From contig NZ_CADIJL010000001.1 of assembly GCF_902859695.1 (NCBI RefSeq), forward strand, positions 310,001-374,000: a stretch of 64,000 nt of DNA, in the 5' to 3' direction. Source of the DNA: Achromobacter ruhlandii. Lineage in GTDB: Bacteria > Pseudomonadota > Gammaproteobacteria > Burkholderiales > Burkholderiaceae_B. Both the position numbers and the translations under genes were made by a program. Of the stretch, positions 53,571-64,000 are shown in pieces. How positions within the stretch are numbered: the stretch's first letter is position 1; every line of letters begins with the position of its first letter. The notes under the pieces are model-generated. The model saw only the letters and a program-made list of their open reading frames with translations. It did no database searches and had not been told where the DNA came from.

Positions 53571-54287
53571 ATGAGCACCAAGAGAATCGTCAAGTTCGAA
53601 ATCTACCGCTACGATCCGGACAAGGACGAGCGCCCCTACATGCAGAAGCTGGAAGTCGAACTCCAGCCGACCGACAAGATGCTGCTCGATGCGCTGGTGC
53701 GCATCAAGAACGACGTCGACGACAGCCTGGCCCTGCGCCGCTCGTGCCGTGAAGGCGTGTGCGGTTCGGACGCCATGAACATCAACGGCAAGAACGGCCT
53801 GGCCTGCACGACCAACCTGCGCGAGCTGAAGGAACCGATCGTGCTGCGCCCGCTGCCGGGCCTGCCCGTGATCCGCGACCTGATCGTGGACATGACGCAC
53901 TTCTTCAACCAGTACCACTCGATCCGCCCGTACCTCATCAACGACACGCCGCCGCCCGAGAAAGAGCGCCTGCAGTCGCCCGAGGCGCGCGAAGAGCTGG
54001 ACGGCCTGTACGAGTGCATCCTGTGCGCGTGCTGTTCCACTTCCTGCCCGTCGTTCTGGTGGAATCCGGACAAGTTCGTCGGCCCGGCCGGCCTGCTGCA
54101 AGCCTACCGCTTCATCGCCGACAGCCGCGACGAAGCCACCGGCAGCCGTCTGGACAACCTGGAAGATCCGTACCGCCTGTTCCGTTGCCACACCATCATG
54201 AACTGCGTCGACGTCTGTCCCAAGGGGCTGAACCCGACCAAGGCCATTGGCAAGATCAAGGAACTGATGGTCCGTCGCACGGTCTAG
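53571..54287 (+). CDS. sdhB: Succinate dehydrogenase iron-sulfur subunit
   Basis: A 238-residue electron-transfer subunit. The [2Fe-2S] ligands lie in [12 protein letters not shown]...NGLACTT, the [4Fe-4S] in [12 protein letters not shown] and the [3Fe-4S] in [17 protein letters not shown]. Complete and normal. Starts 18 bases after sdhA. Confidence 0.96.
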   Translation: MSTKRIVKFEIYRYDPDKDERPYMQKLEVELQPTDKMLLDALVRIKNDVDDSLALRRSCREGVCGSDAMNINGKNGLACTTNLRELKEPIVLRPLPGLPVIRDLIVDMTHFFNQYHSIRPYLINDTPPPEKERLQSPEAREELDGLYECILCACCSTSCPSFWWNPDKFVGPAGLLQAYRFIADSRDEATGSRLDNLEDPYRLFRCHTIMNCVDVCPKGLNPTKAIGKIKELMVRRTV

Positions 54288-54310
54288 TAGTTTGGTGTAT
54301 TTAAGGTGTA

Positions 54311-54574
54311 ATGATGAGCAGGCTTACTGAACTGGAACGGGCGCGGCTGCGTTGGCGGGCGCGCCGGGGCCTGCTCGAAAACGACTTGATCATCACCCGG
54401 TATCTCGACGCCTACGAGGCCGAGCTTACCGACGATGACGTGACGGCATTGACGCAGCTCTTCGAGTTGGGAGACAACGATCTTCTCGACCTGCTGCTGG
54501 CCCGCAAGGAACTCGAGGGCGCACTGGACACGCCCCGACTCCGCGGCATCATCGGCCAGATGCGGTCGCTCTGA
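54311..54574 (+). CDS. sdhE: FAD assembly factor SdhE
   Basis: An 87-residue five-helix protein that promotes covalent flavinylation of SdhA. The diagnostic RGxxE is present as RRGLLENDL (about residues 17-25). Two adjacent ATG codons (54311 and 54314) are both possible starts. Located between sdhB and gltA, as in many proteobacteria. Confidence 0.92.
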   Translation: MMSRLTELERARLRWRARRGLLENDLIITRYLDAYEAELTDDDVTALTQLFELGDNDLLDLLLARKELEGALDTPRLRGIIGQMRSL

Positions 54575-54593
54575 TTAATTGAGAGGAAAAAAC

Positions 54594-55904
<1,311 letters not shown>

Positions 55905-55926
55905 TACGCTGCCACTCTTGACCAGG

Positions 55927-55949
55927 AAACCGCCTTCGGGCGGTTTTTT
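55927..55949 (+). terminator. Terminator after gltA
   Basis: AAACCGCC-TTCG-GGCGGTTT with a T run to 55949, 23 bp past the gltA stop. Confidence 0.92.
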
Positions 55950-56024
55950 GTTGGCCGCCGGCTCCTCGGCCGGTTCCGCCGATGGCCGCCCCGCCGTCGC
56001 GGTTTGGCGTTTATCATCCTTGCC

Positions 56025-57134
56025 ATGATTCCGATAGCGCTGCCCTCAGCGGGCTTCTACATTCTCGTTTCCCTGGGTTTTCTTGCCGGCCTGGCGCTGC
56101 TTGGCTGGGCGCTGGTGCTGGTCGCCAGCGGCGGCGCGCGCCGCACGGTCCGCAAATACTGGAAGACCTCCGGACTGCTGTTCGTGGTGCTGCTGGTTCC
56201 CTTTGCCTTCTATGCCTGGGTCCAGACGGTCATCTGGCAGATCGAGCGCGAAGGCGCGCGCCGCGAGGCCGCCCGCAACGTCACCCTGGAAGCGCCGACG
56301 ACGGTAGGCGGCACCGCCATGCCCGCGGGCACGCGCCTCAAGCTGCAGGACGAGGGCGAGCTGGAAACCTATGTCGAAGCGGAGTTTCCGCAGCCGGTGA
56401 TCATGTACGGCGTGCAGGCGTCGCGCGCGCAACGCTATCTGGACGCCGAGTACGACAGCGACACCTACGCTCTGCGCGGGCGCCATCCGCGCAGCGTCCT
56501 GCTGCGCGGCGCTGGCAGCCAGACGGTGCTGGGCTGGCAATGCGACGCCACCCAGGACATTGAATTCGACGTGGCGAAGGATGGCGCGATGATGGCGCTG
56601 AACAAATGCGTGCTGGGGCCGGGCAACCGGGTCGACACGCTGGATCTTGCGCCTGGTTCGATCGTGTATGGATCGAGCGGCACCGTCTACACGGATGGCT
56701 CGCGCGATCCGGATCAATGGCGTATCGAGGTCAAGGATCCGGTGGCGGTCAAGGTGTTCGGGCTGCCGTTGAGCGAGCCCCGGCTTTACCTGGATGGCGA
56801 GCGGCGCCTGTTGCGCGTCAGCGATGCCGAGCTGGCCTGCCCGACGACGTTCGGCGGCGTCCGTTATGCCGTCGGCACCCAGGTGCAGTCGATGCGGCGC
56901 GGTCGTGGCGATGCCCGCGAGCCGTTTCCGGGTGTGCTGGTGCTGAGTCCCTGGAACGGCGACGTCGCCCGGCGCGATGGCCTGCCCGATGTGCCAGAGG
57001 GCATGTCGGTGAGGCAGACGCTGTCCGGCGAAGTGATCGACGTGGTCCGGAACGACGCCGTCGGCGTGTTCCACTTCGCCACTATCACCGTCGGCGACGA
57101 CGCGCCACAGCCGACCCGCGCGCGCTGTCCCTGA
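56025..57134 (+). CDS. Membrane-anchored protein of unknown function with internal repeat
   Basis: I do not recognise this family. The 369-residue protein has two N-terminal transmembrane helices (about 8-34 and 49-70), then a beta-rich, probably periplasmic part. Two blocks start alike, PTTVGG...AGT (91-102) and PTTFGG...VGT (273-284), suggesting an internal duplication; three cysteines, C173, C195 and C272, could form disulfides. The ATG at 56025 is preferred; a TTG at 56004 is possible. Isolated after the gltA terminator, and converges on the DUF2214 gene 31 bp away. Confidence 0.68.
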   Translation: MIPIALPSAGFYILVSLGFLAGLALLGWALVLVASGGARRTVRKYWKTSGLLFVVLLVPFAFYAWVQTVIWQIEREGARREAARNVTLEAPTTVGGTAMPAGTRLKLQDEGELETYVEAEFPQPVIMYGVQASRAQRYLDAEYDSDTYALRGRHPRSVLLRGAGSQTVLGWQCDATQDIEFDVAKDGAMMALNKCVLGPGNRVDTLDLAPGSIVYGSSGTVYTDGSRDPDQWRIEVKDPVAVKVFGLPLSEPRLYLDGERRLLRVSDAELACPTTFGGVRYAVGTQVQSMRRGRGDAREPFPGVLVLSPWNGDVARRDGLPDVPEGMSVRQTLSGEVIDVVRNDAVGVFHFATITVGDDAPQPTRARCP

Positions 57135-57165
57135 GTCGGGCGAGCCGCGCGGATCGCGGCGCGCC

Positions 57166-57618
57166 CTACGCGCCGATGCCGCGCGCCATCAGCACGGCGA
57201 ACAGGGGCAGCAAGATGAACAGGTGCGATTCGATCATTACCCAGCGGCGCGCGCGCTTGATCTGGGCGGCGTCCGGCACGAAGGCGGGCTGCTGGCGCGC
57301 CTGTTTGGCCCAGCGCAGGAAGGCCAGCGTGGGCGGGATCGAACAGAGGCCGATGATGACGAACAGCGAGATCTTGGCGTGGAACCATGGGTTGCCCATG
57401 TAGAACGCGGCCCCCTTGACCCCCAGTGTCAGGCGCAGCACGCCGGTGGCCAGCACCAGGATCGCGCTCAGCAGATACAGGCGGTCATAGACCACCAGGC
57501 GCTTGAGCGTGGCCGGTGTCAGGTCGGGGCGCAGCAGCACCGCTTCGGCGGTCAGCACCACCACCAGGACGAAGATGGCCAGGAAGTGAAACCAGGCCAG
57601 GAAGGCGTCGAGCAACAT
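57166..57618 (-). CDS. DUF2214 family membrane protein
   Basis: A 150-residue inner-membrane protein with four helices. WFHFLAIFVLVVVLTAEAVLLR at the N-terminus and GNPWFHAKISLFVIIGL are family-typical for DUF2214; function unknown. It is superficially similar to HemJ/CopD-type proteins (histidine in the first helix and the FHAK motif), so an electron-transfer or heme role is conceivable. Monocistronic. Confidence 0.8.
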   Translation of the reverse strand: MLLDAFLAWFHFLAIFVLVVVLTAEAVLLRPDLTPATLKRLVVYDRLYLLSAILVLATGVLRLTLGVKGAAFYMGNPWFHAKISLFVIIGLCSIPPTLAFLRWAKQARQQPAFVPDAAQIKRARRWVMIESHLFILLPLFAVLMARGIGA

Positions 57619-57713
57619 AGGGTCGGGCTCCGGTAGGGAAGGGTAGAAGGGAGTCGCTGCCCCGTTTTTACCATTCGCCCGTCGCGGCGCACTATCGCGG
57701 CATCAAGTGGCCC

Positions 57714-57741
57714 AAAAAAAAGGACGCCCCGTGGGGCGTCC
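57714..57741 (-). terminator. Terminator after maeB
   Basis: On the minus strand GGACGCCCC (57741-57733) pairs with GGGGCGTCC (57730-57722) and is followed by eight T residues. Confidence 0.9.
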
Positions 57742-57767
57742 CTTGCGTGCCGATCAGCGCAGTGCGA

Positions 57768-60065
<2,298 letters not shown>

Positions 60066-60271
60066 GGGATACAGCCTTTTCGGCGCTAACTGGAGATAAA
60101 AGCGAGAAGGTAAAACGGAAAGCAAAAAGCGGGCTCGCGGCCCGCCGTATTCTTTGGGAAATGCTTAGGGAACACCCGTATTTCAACAGAAAGCGGCGCG
60201 GATTGGTTGTTGCAGCGCAGCGATCGTCCGATTTTGATCAAACCGGCGCGCCTTGTGATGGCACCGATGAA

Positions 60272-60308
60272 AAAGGAGAAAAGCCCCAGGCTGGGGCTTT
60301 TCTCCTTT
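60272..60308 (-). terminator. Terminator after the aceE-type gene
   Basis: A perfect 18-bp inverted repeat (60272-60289 and 60291-60308) with A/T-rich outer ends, 13 bp past the stop codon on the minus strand. It separates the E1 gene from maeB. Confidence 0.9.
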
Positions 60309-60320
60309 GCTTTCAGGGCG

Positions 60321-63008
60321 TTATTGCGCCCAGGGAGGCGTGGCGCGATCGGCTGCGCCGAGTTTGCGGCGCAATGCGCTGGCCTGGTCCTGCCGGCCCA
60401 GGCTGTCCAGCGCGTGCAGCACGATCCAGTCGGCGCTGACCTCGAAGAAGTCGCGCAGGCGGGCGCGGGTGTCGCTGCGGCCGAAGCCGTCGGTGCCCAG
60501 CGTGCGGTAGGGCGCGGGCACCCAGGCACGGATCTGTTCGGGCACGGCGCGCACGTAGTCGGTGGCGGCCACCACCGGCGCATCGCTGCCGCCCAGGCAG
60601 GCACGCACCCAGTCCGCGTCCGGCGCGGTGGCCAGGCCGAGGGCGCGCGCGCGTTCGGCCTCGCGGCCATCGCGCGCCAGTTCGGAGAAACTGGTCACGC
60701 TCCAGACCTCGGCATCCACGCCGTATTCCGCGTGCAGGCGCTCGGCGGCGATTTCCGCTTCGCGCAGCATGGGGCCGGCGCCCAACAGGCGCACCGCCGC
60801 CTGCTGGCGCGCCGGGCGCAGGCGGTACATGCCGCGCAGGATGCCCTCGGTAGCCGCCTCGTCCCGTGGCAGATCGGGCTGCGCCAGGTTCTCGTTGGTG
60901 ACGGTCAGGTAGAAGAACTCGTCGCGCTGCTCGTCCAGCATGCGGCGCATGCCGTACTCGACGATCACCGCGACTTCGTAGGCGTAGGCGGGATCGTAGG
61001 CGCGGCAGTTGGGCACGGCCGCGGCCATGATGTGGCTGGAGCCGTCCTGGTGCTGCAGGCCTTCGCCGCCCAGCGTGGTGCGGCCGGACGTGGCGCCGAT
61101 GAGGAAGCCGCGGGTGCGCTGGTCGGCCGCGGCCCAGATCAGGTCGCCGATGCGCTGGAAGCCGAACATCGAGTAGTAGATATAGAAGGGCAGCATCGGC
61201 AGGCCGTTGACCGAATAGCTGGTGCCGGCCGCCGTCCACGAGGATATCGCGCCGGCCTCGGTGATGCCTTCTTCCAGGATCTGGCCGTCGCGCGCTTCGC
61301 GGTAGTACAGCACCGAGCCGATGTCCTCGGGTTCGTACAGCTGGCCTTGCGCCGAGTAAATGCCGATCTGGCGGAACAGGTTGGCCATGCCGAAGGTGCG
61401 GGCCTCGTCGGCCACGATGGGTACGATGCGCGGACCGACCTGCGGGTCTTTCAGCAGCGCCGTCAGCATGCGCACGATGGCCATGGTGGACGACATCTCC
61501 TTGCCGTCGGCGCTGAGCGCGAAGCGCGCCCATTGGTCCACCGCCGGCGGCGCCAGGCGCGGCGCCTGGGTCTGGCGGCGCGGGATGTGGCCGCCCAGGG
61601 CGGCGCGGCGCGCCTGCAGGTGGCGCAATTCGGCGCTGTCTTCGGCCGGGCGATAGAACTTGAGCGCCAGGCAATCGGCATCGGAGATCGGCAGGGCGAA
61701 GCGGTCGCGGAACGCCAGCAGCGCCTCGTCGTCCAGCTTCTTCTGCTGGTGGGTGGTCATCTTGCCCTGGCCGGCCGTGCCCATGCCAAAGCCCTTCTTG
61801 GTCTGCGCCAGGATCACGGTGGGCTGGCCGCGATGGTGCGCGGCGCGGTGGTACGCGGCGTGGATCTTGACCATGTCGTGGCCGCCGCGGTGCAGGCGGT
61901 CGATGGCCTCGTCGGTCCAGTCTGCCACCAGCGCCGCCAGTTCGGGATTCTGGTTGAAGAAGTGCGCACGGTTGAAGGCGCCGTCGTTGGCGGCGAAGGT
62001 CTGGAACTGGCCGTCCACCGTGTTGGCGAAGGCGCGCGCCAGGGCGCCGTTGGTGTCACGACGCAGCAGGGCGTCCCAGTCGCTGCCCCAGACCAGCTTG
62101 ATGACGTTCCAGCCGGCGCCGGCGTACAGGGTTTCGAGTTCGTCGATGATGCGGCCGTTGCCGCGCACCGGGCCGTCCAGGCGCTGCAGGTTGCAGTTGA
62201 CCACGAACACCAGGTTGTCGAGCTTTTCGCGCGCGGCCAGGGTCAGCGCGGCGATCGACTCCGGTTCGTCCATCTCGCCGTCGCCGAAGATGCCCCAGAC
62301 CTTGCGGTCGCTCGCGGGCACCAGCGAGCGGTGCTCCAGGTAGCGCATGAAGCGCGCCTGGTAGATCGCGTTGATGGGGCCGATGCCCATCGAACCGGTG
62401 GGGAACTGCCAGAAGTCCGGCATCAGCCAGGGATGCGGATACGACGACAGCCCGCGCAGGCCGCGCGCGGTGGCGGTGATTTCCTGGCGGAAGTGGGCCA
62501 GGTCGTCGTCGCTGAGAAAGCCTTCGAGGTAGGCGCGGGCGTAGACGCCGGGCGCCGAATGCGGCTGCATGTAGACCAGATCGCCGGGACCGTCGGCCGT
62601 GGCCGCGCGGAAGAAGTGGTTGAAGCCGACCTCGAACAGGTCGGCGGCCGAGGCGTAGCTGGCGATGTGGCCACCCAGCTCGCCATGGGCCTGGTTGGCG
62701 CGCACCACCATGGCCAGGGCGTTCCAGCGGTTGATGCGGGCAATGCGTTCCTCGACCGCGAGGTTGCCGGGAAAGGGCGGCTCCTGGTCGGCGGGAATGG
62801 TGTTCAGGTAGGCGGTGCGCGTCTGGCTGTTGGCGCGCAGGCCCAGCGTGGCGGCGTGTCCCAGCAGGTTGTCCAGCACATAGCCGGCCCGTTCGGCGCC
62901 CGACGCTTCGACCAGGGATTGCAGGCCGTCGCGCCATTCGGCGGTTTCGGCGGGATCGGCATCCTGCCGGGGGACTGTCCCGGCGGGGGAATGGCTGGCA
63001 TCGCACAT
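60321..63008 (-). CDS. Homodimeric pyruvate dehydrogenase E1-type 2-oxoacid dehydrogenase (aceE paralogue)
   Basis: An 895-residue thiamine-diphosphate enzyme of the AceE type. The ThDP/Mg motif GDGEMDE...NCNLQRLDGPVRGN, catalytic-region histidines (SYPHPWLMPDFWQFPTGSMG) and the C-terminal transketolase half are present. No aceF or lpdA lies nearby, unlike a standard pdh operon. Stand-alone AceE-like proteins include MdeB, an alpha-ketobutyrate dehydrogenase E1; the substrate could be pyruvate or 2-oxobutyrate (giving propionyl-CoA). The ATG at 63008 is chosen (AAGGAG 11-12 bases upstream). Divergent from the OPT transporter. Confidence 0.88.
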   Translation of the reverse strand: MCDASHSPAGTVPRQDADPAETAEWRDGLQSLVEASGAERAGYVLDNLLGHAATLGLRANSQTRTAYLNTIPADQEPPFPGNLAVEERIARINRWNALAMVVRANQAHGELGGHIASYASAADLFEVGFNHFFRAATADGPGDLVYMQPHSAPGVYARAYLEGFLSDDDLAHFRQEITATARGLRGLSSYPHPWLMPDFWQFPTGSMGIGPINAIYQARFMRYLEHRSLVPASDRKVWGIFGDGEMDEPESIAALTLAAREKLDNLVFVVNCNLQRLDGPVRGNGRIIDELETLYAGAGWNVIKLVWGSDWDALLRRDTNGALARAFANTVDGQFQTFAANDGAFNRAHFFNQNPELAALVADWTDEAIDRLHRGGHDMVKIHAAYHRAAHHRGQPTVILAQTKKGFGMGTAGQGKMTTHQQKKLDDEALLAFRDRFALPISDADCLALKFYRPAEDSAELRHLQARRAALGGHIPRRQTQAPRLAPPAVDQWARFALSADGKEMSSTMAIVRMLTALLKDPQVGPRIVPIVADEARTFGMANLFRQIGIYSAQGQLYEPEDIGSVLYYREARDGQILEEGITEAGAISSWTAAGTSYSVNGLPMLPFYIYYSMFGFQRIGDLIWAAADQRTRGFLIGATSGRTTLGGEGLQHQDGSSHIMAAAVPNCRAYDPAYAYEVAVIVEYGMRRMLDEQRDEFFYLTVTNENLAQPDLPRDEAATEGILRGMYRLRPARQQAAVRLLGAGPMLREAEIAAERLHAEYGVDAEVWSVTSFSELARDGREAERARALGLATAPDADWVRACLGGSDAPVVAATDYVRAVPEQIRAWVPAPYRTLGTDGFGRSDTRARLRDFFEVSADWIVLHALDSLGRQDQASALRRKLGAADRATPPWAQ

Positions 63009-63224
63009 GATGGTTTTGTCTCCTTGTAAGCGCCATGCTAGTCCTGTCGCTGGGGCATGGGTGATCAAAATGCCGGGAGGAAATCCAGGTTTTCAGCATA
63101 ATCGTTTGCCGATTAGGGTGGCGGCGGCAGGATCTGCCGCCTTGGGCCGCTTACCGGTGGTGACCACCTGTTGGACGCCAAGGCGCTAGAATCGCGCTTC
63201 ACAAAAAACAAACCGGCAACCAGA

Positions 63225-63300
63225 CAGGGCGGCAACGCCCTGATAGCCGGGGCCGTCCCGCCCCAGCGGCGGGCTCGCGTCCCGGCCAGTAAAGGGAGAC
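63225..63300 (+). promoter_or_regulatory. Hairpin-rich 5' leader of the OPT gene
   Basis: CAGGGCG-GCAA-CGCCCTG (63225-63242) is followed by G/C blocks that can form at least one more stem, then AAGGGAGAC as the ribosome binding site before the ATG at 63305. It resembles an attenuator-like leader, without a recognisable riboswitch. Confidence 0.4.
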
Positions 63301-63304
63301 TTCA

Positions 63305-64000
63305 ATGACTCAACCTACCAGCGTCCCGGCAGAGGTCACGCTACCGGAACTGACATTCCGCGGCGTGCTGCTGGGCGCGGTCATCACCATTATCTTCACC
63401 GCCTCCAACGTGTTCCTGGGGCTCAAGGTCGGCCTGACCTTCTCGTCGGCGATCCCGGCGGCGGTCATTTCGATGTCGGTGTTGCGCCTGTTCAAGGACG
63501 CCAACATCCTCGAGAACAACATGGTGCAGACGCAGGCCTCGGCGGCCGGCACGCTGTCGGCCATCATCTTCATCCTGCCCGCCCTGGTCATGATGGGCCA
63601 CTGGCAGGGCTTTCCGTTCTGGCAGACCCTGGGCATCTGCGCGGCCGGCGGCATGCTGGGCGTGATGTTCACGATTCCGCTGCGCCACGTGATGGTGGTG
63701 CAGAGCGACCTGCCGTACCCGGAGGGCGTGGCGGCCGCCGAGATCCTGCGGGTGGGCAGCGCCGAGCGCGCCCAGGACGCGGCCGAGGATTCCGCTGGGG
63801 CGCCGGCCAGGCCAGCGGCCACCGGCATGGGCGACATCGTCAGCGGCGGCGTGGTGGCGGCGGCAGTCAGCTTCGCGGCCAGCGGCCTGCGGGTGTTGGG
63901 CGACGGCGTCAGCGGCTGGTTTTCGCTGGGCGGCGCGGTGTTCCGGCTGCCGATGGGTTTTTCGCTGGCGCTGCTGGGCGCGGGTTACCTGATCGGCATC
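63305..64000 (+). CDS. OPT-family oligopeptide transporter (3'-truncated by window edge)
   Basis: The N-terminal 232 residues of an oligopeptide transporter (OPT) family protein, open at the window end. ELTFRGVLLGAVITIIFTASNVFLGLKVG is the bacterial OPT N-terminus, followed by MVQTQASAAGTLSAIIFILP and the SDLPYPEGVAAAEIL loop typical of the family. It has about five hydrophobic segments in the visible part. Members import peptides or metal chelates using proton symport. Divergent from the aceE-type gene. A second peptide-uptake system in the window besides gsiABCD. Confidence 0.88.
   Translation, partial: MTQPTSVPAEVTLPELTFRGVLLGAVITIIFTASNVFLGLKVGLTFSSAIPAAVISMSVLRLFKDANILENNMVQTQASAAGTLSAIIFILPALVMMGHWQGFPFWQTLGICAAGGMLGVMFTIPLRHVMVVQSDLPYPEGVAAAEILRVGSAERAQDAAEDSAGAPARPAATGMGDIVSGGVVAAAVSFAASGLRVLGDGVSGWFSLGGAVFRLPMGFSLALLGAGYLIGI

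Noticed and set aside
50718-54191. 1157-codon minus-strand open frame opposite sdhCDAB
   Set aside because: Antisense shadow of the sdh operon with no recognisable protein motif.

Overview
The window is 64 kb of GC-rich, gene-dense bacterial chromosome. Synteny and protein sequences (mdh-gntR-sdhCDAB-sdhE-gltA, prpBCD, pyrG-DUF1330-eno-ftsB, scoAB, acsA, prpE, a fused malic enzyme/phosphotransacetylase) point to a betaproteobacterium of the Alcaligenaceae, most likely Achromobacter or a close Bordetella relative. This assignment is inferred from gene order and sequence character, not from a database search. I see no phage, insertion sequence, CRISPR array, tRNA or rRNA. It is mainly core metabolic DNA with a few accessory islands.

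Left part (1-17 kb): the 3' end of a CysB-type LysR regulator; a small DUF2325 gene behind a promoter overlapped by a Fur-like box; an NlpC/P60 lipoprotein; a translationally coupled trio prpE-glcG-like-MFS; acsA; an EamA permease; L-threonine aldolase; a minus-strand group (SDR, unusual cytochrome P450, ABM-domain protein); ETF-ubiquinone oxidoreductase divergent from a thioesterase; scoAB; and an ElaA-type acetyltransferase.

Peptide island (17.3-28.7 kb): an RpiR-type regulator overlaps an isoaspartyl peptidase gene, followed by gsiABCD (glutathione/peptide ABC importer), a DmpA-type S58 peptidase, an M55 D-aminopeptidase and an M24 aminopeptidase P, closed by a strong terminator. The module looks like uptake plus hydrolysis of unusual peptides. 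The M55 gene carries an in-frame insertion of hairpin-rich, intergenic-looking DNA.

Middle (28.7-44.7 kb): a membrane protein, pyrG-DUF1330-eno-ftsB, an orphan TadE-like pseudopilin, hslO, a gamma-carbonic anhydrase homologue, a third acyl-CoA synthetase, an LpxH-like phosphatase, an M50 protease, a DUF2167 gene broken by an in-frame amber codon, an RDD protein, a small unknown gene with a textbook promoter, an RlmL-like methyltransferase with a long Arg/Asp/Gly-rich N-terminus, and hemJ. A 523-bp gap then holds a large nested inverted repeat.

Right part (44.7-64 kb): central carbon metabolism. prpBCD (methylcitrate cycle) and mdh on the minus strand, a GntR/HutC regulator divergent from mdh with a near-perfect 24-bp palindrome between them, then sdhCDAB-sdhE-gltA. 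These are followed by two unknown/membrane genes, the maeB fusion, a stand-alone aceE-type 2-oxoacid dehydrogenase E1 and the start of an OPT-family peptide transporter. Together the window encodes activation of acetate, propionate and other short acyl groups, ketone-body and propionate catabolism, much of the TCA cycle, and peptide scavenging.

I did not find a convincing undescribed multi-gene system. The strongest oddities are local: the amber-interrupted DUF2167 gene, the repeat inserted in the M55 coding sequence, the nested palindrome at 44.26-44.44 kb, the degenerate P450 and two candidate operators.
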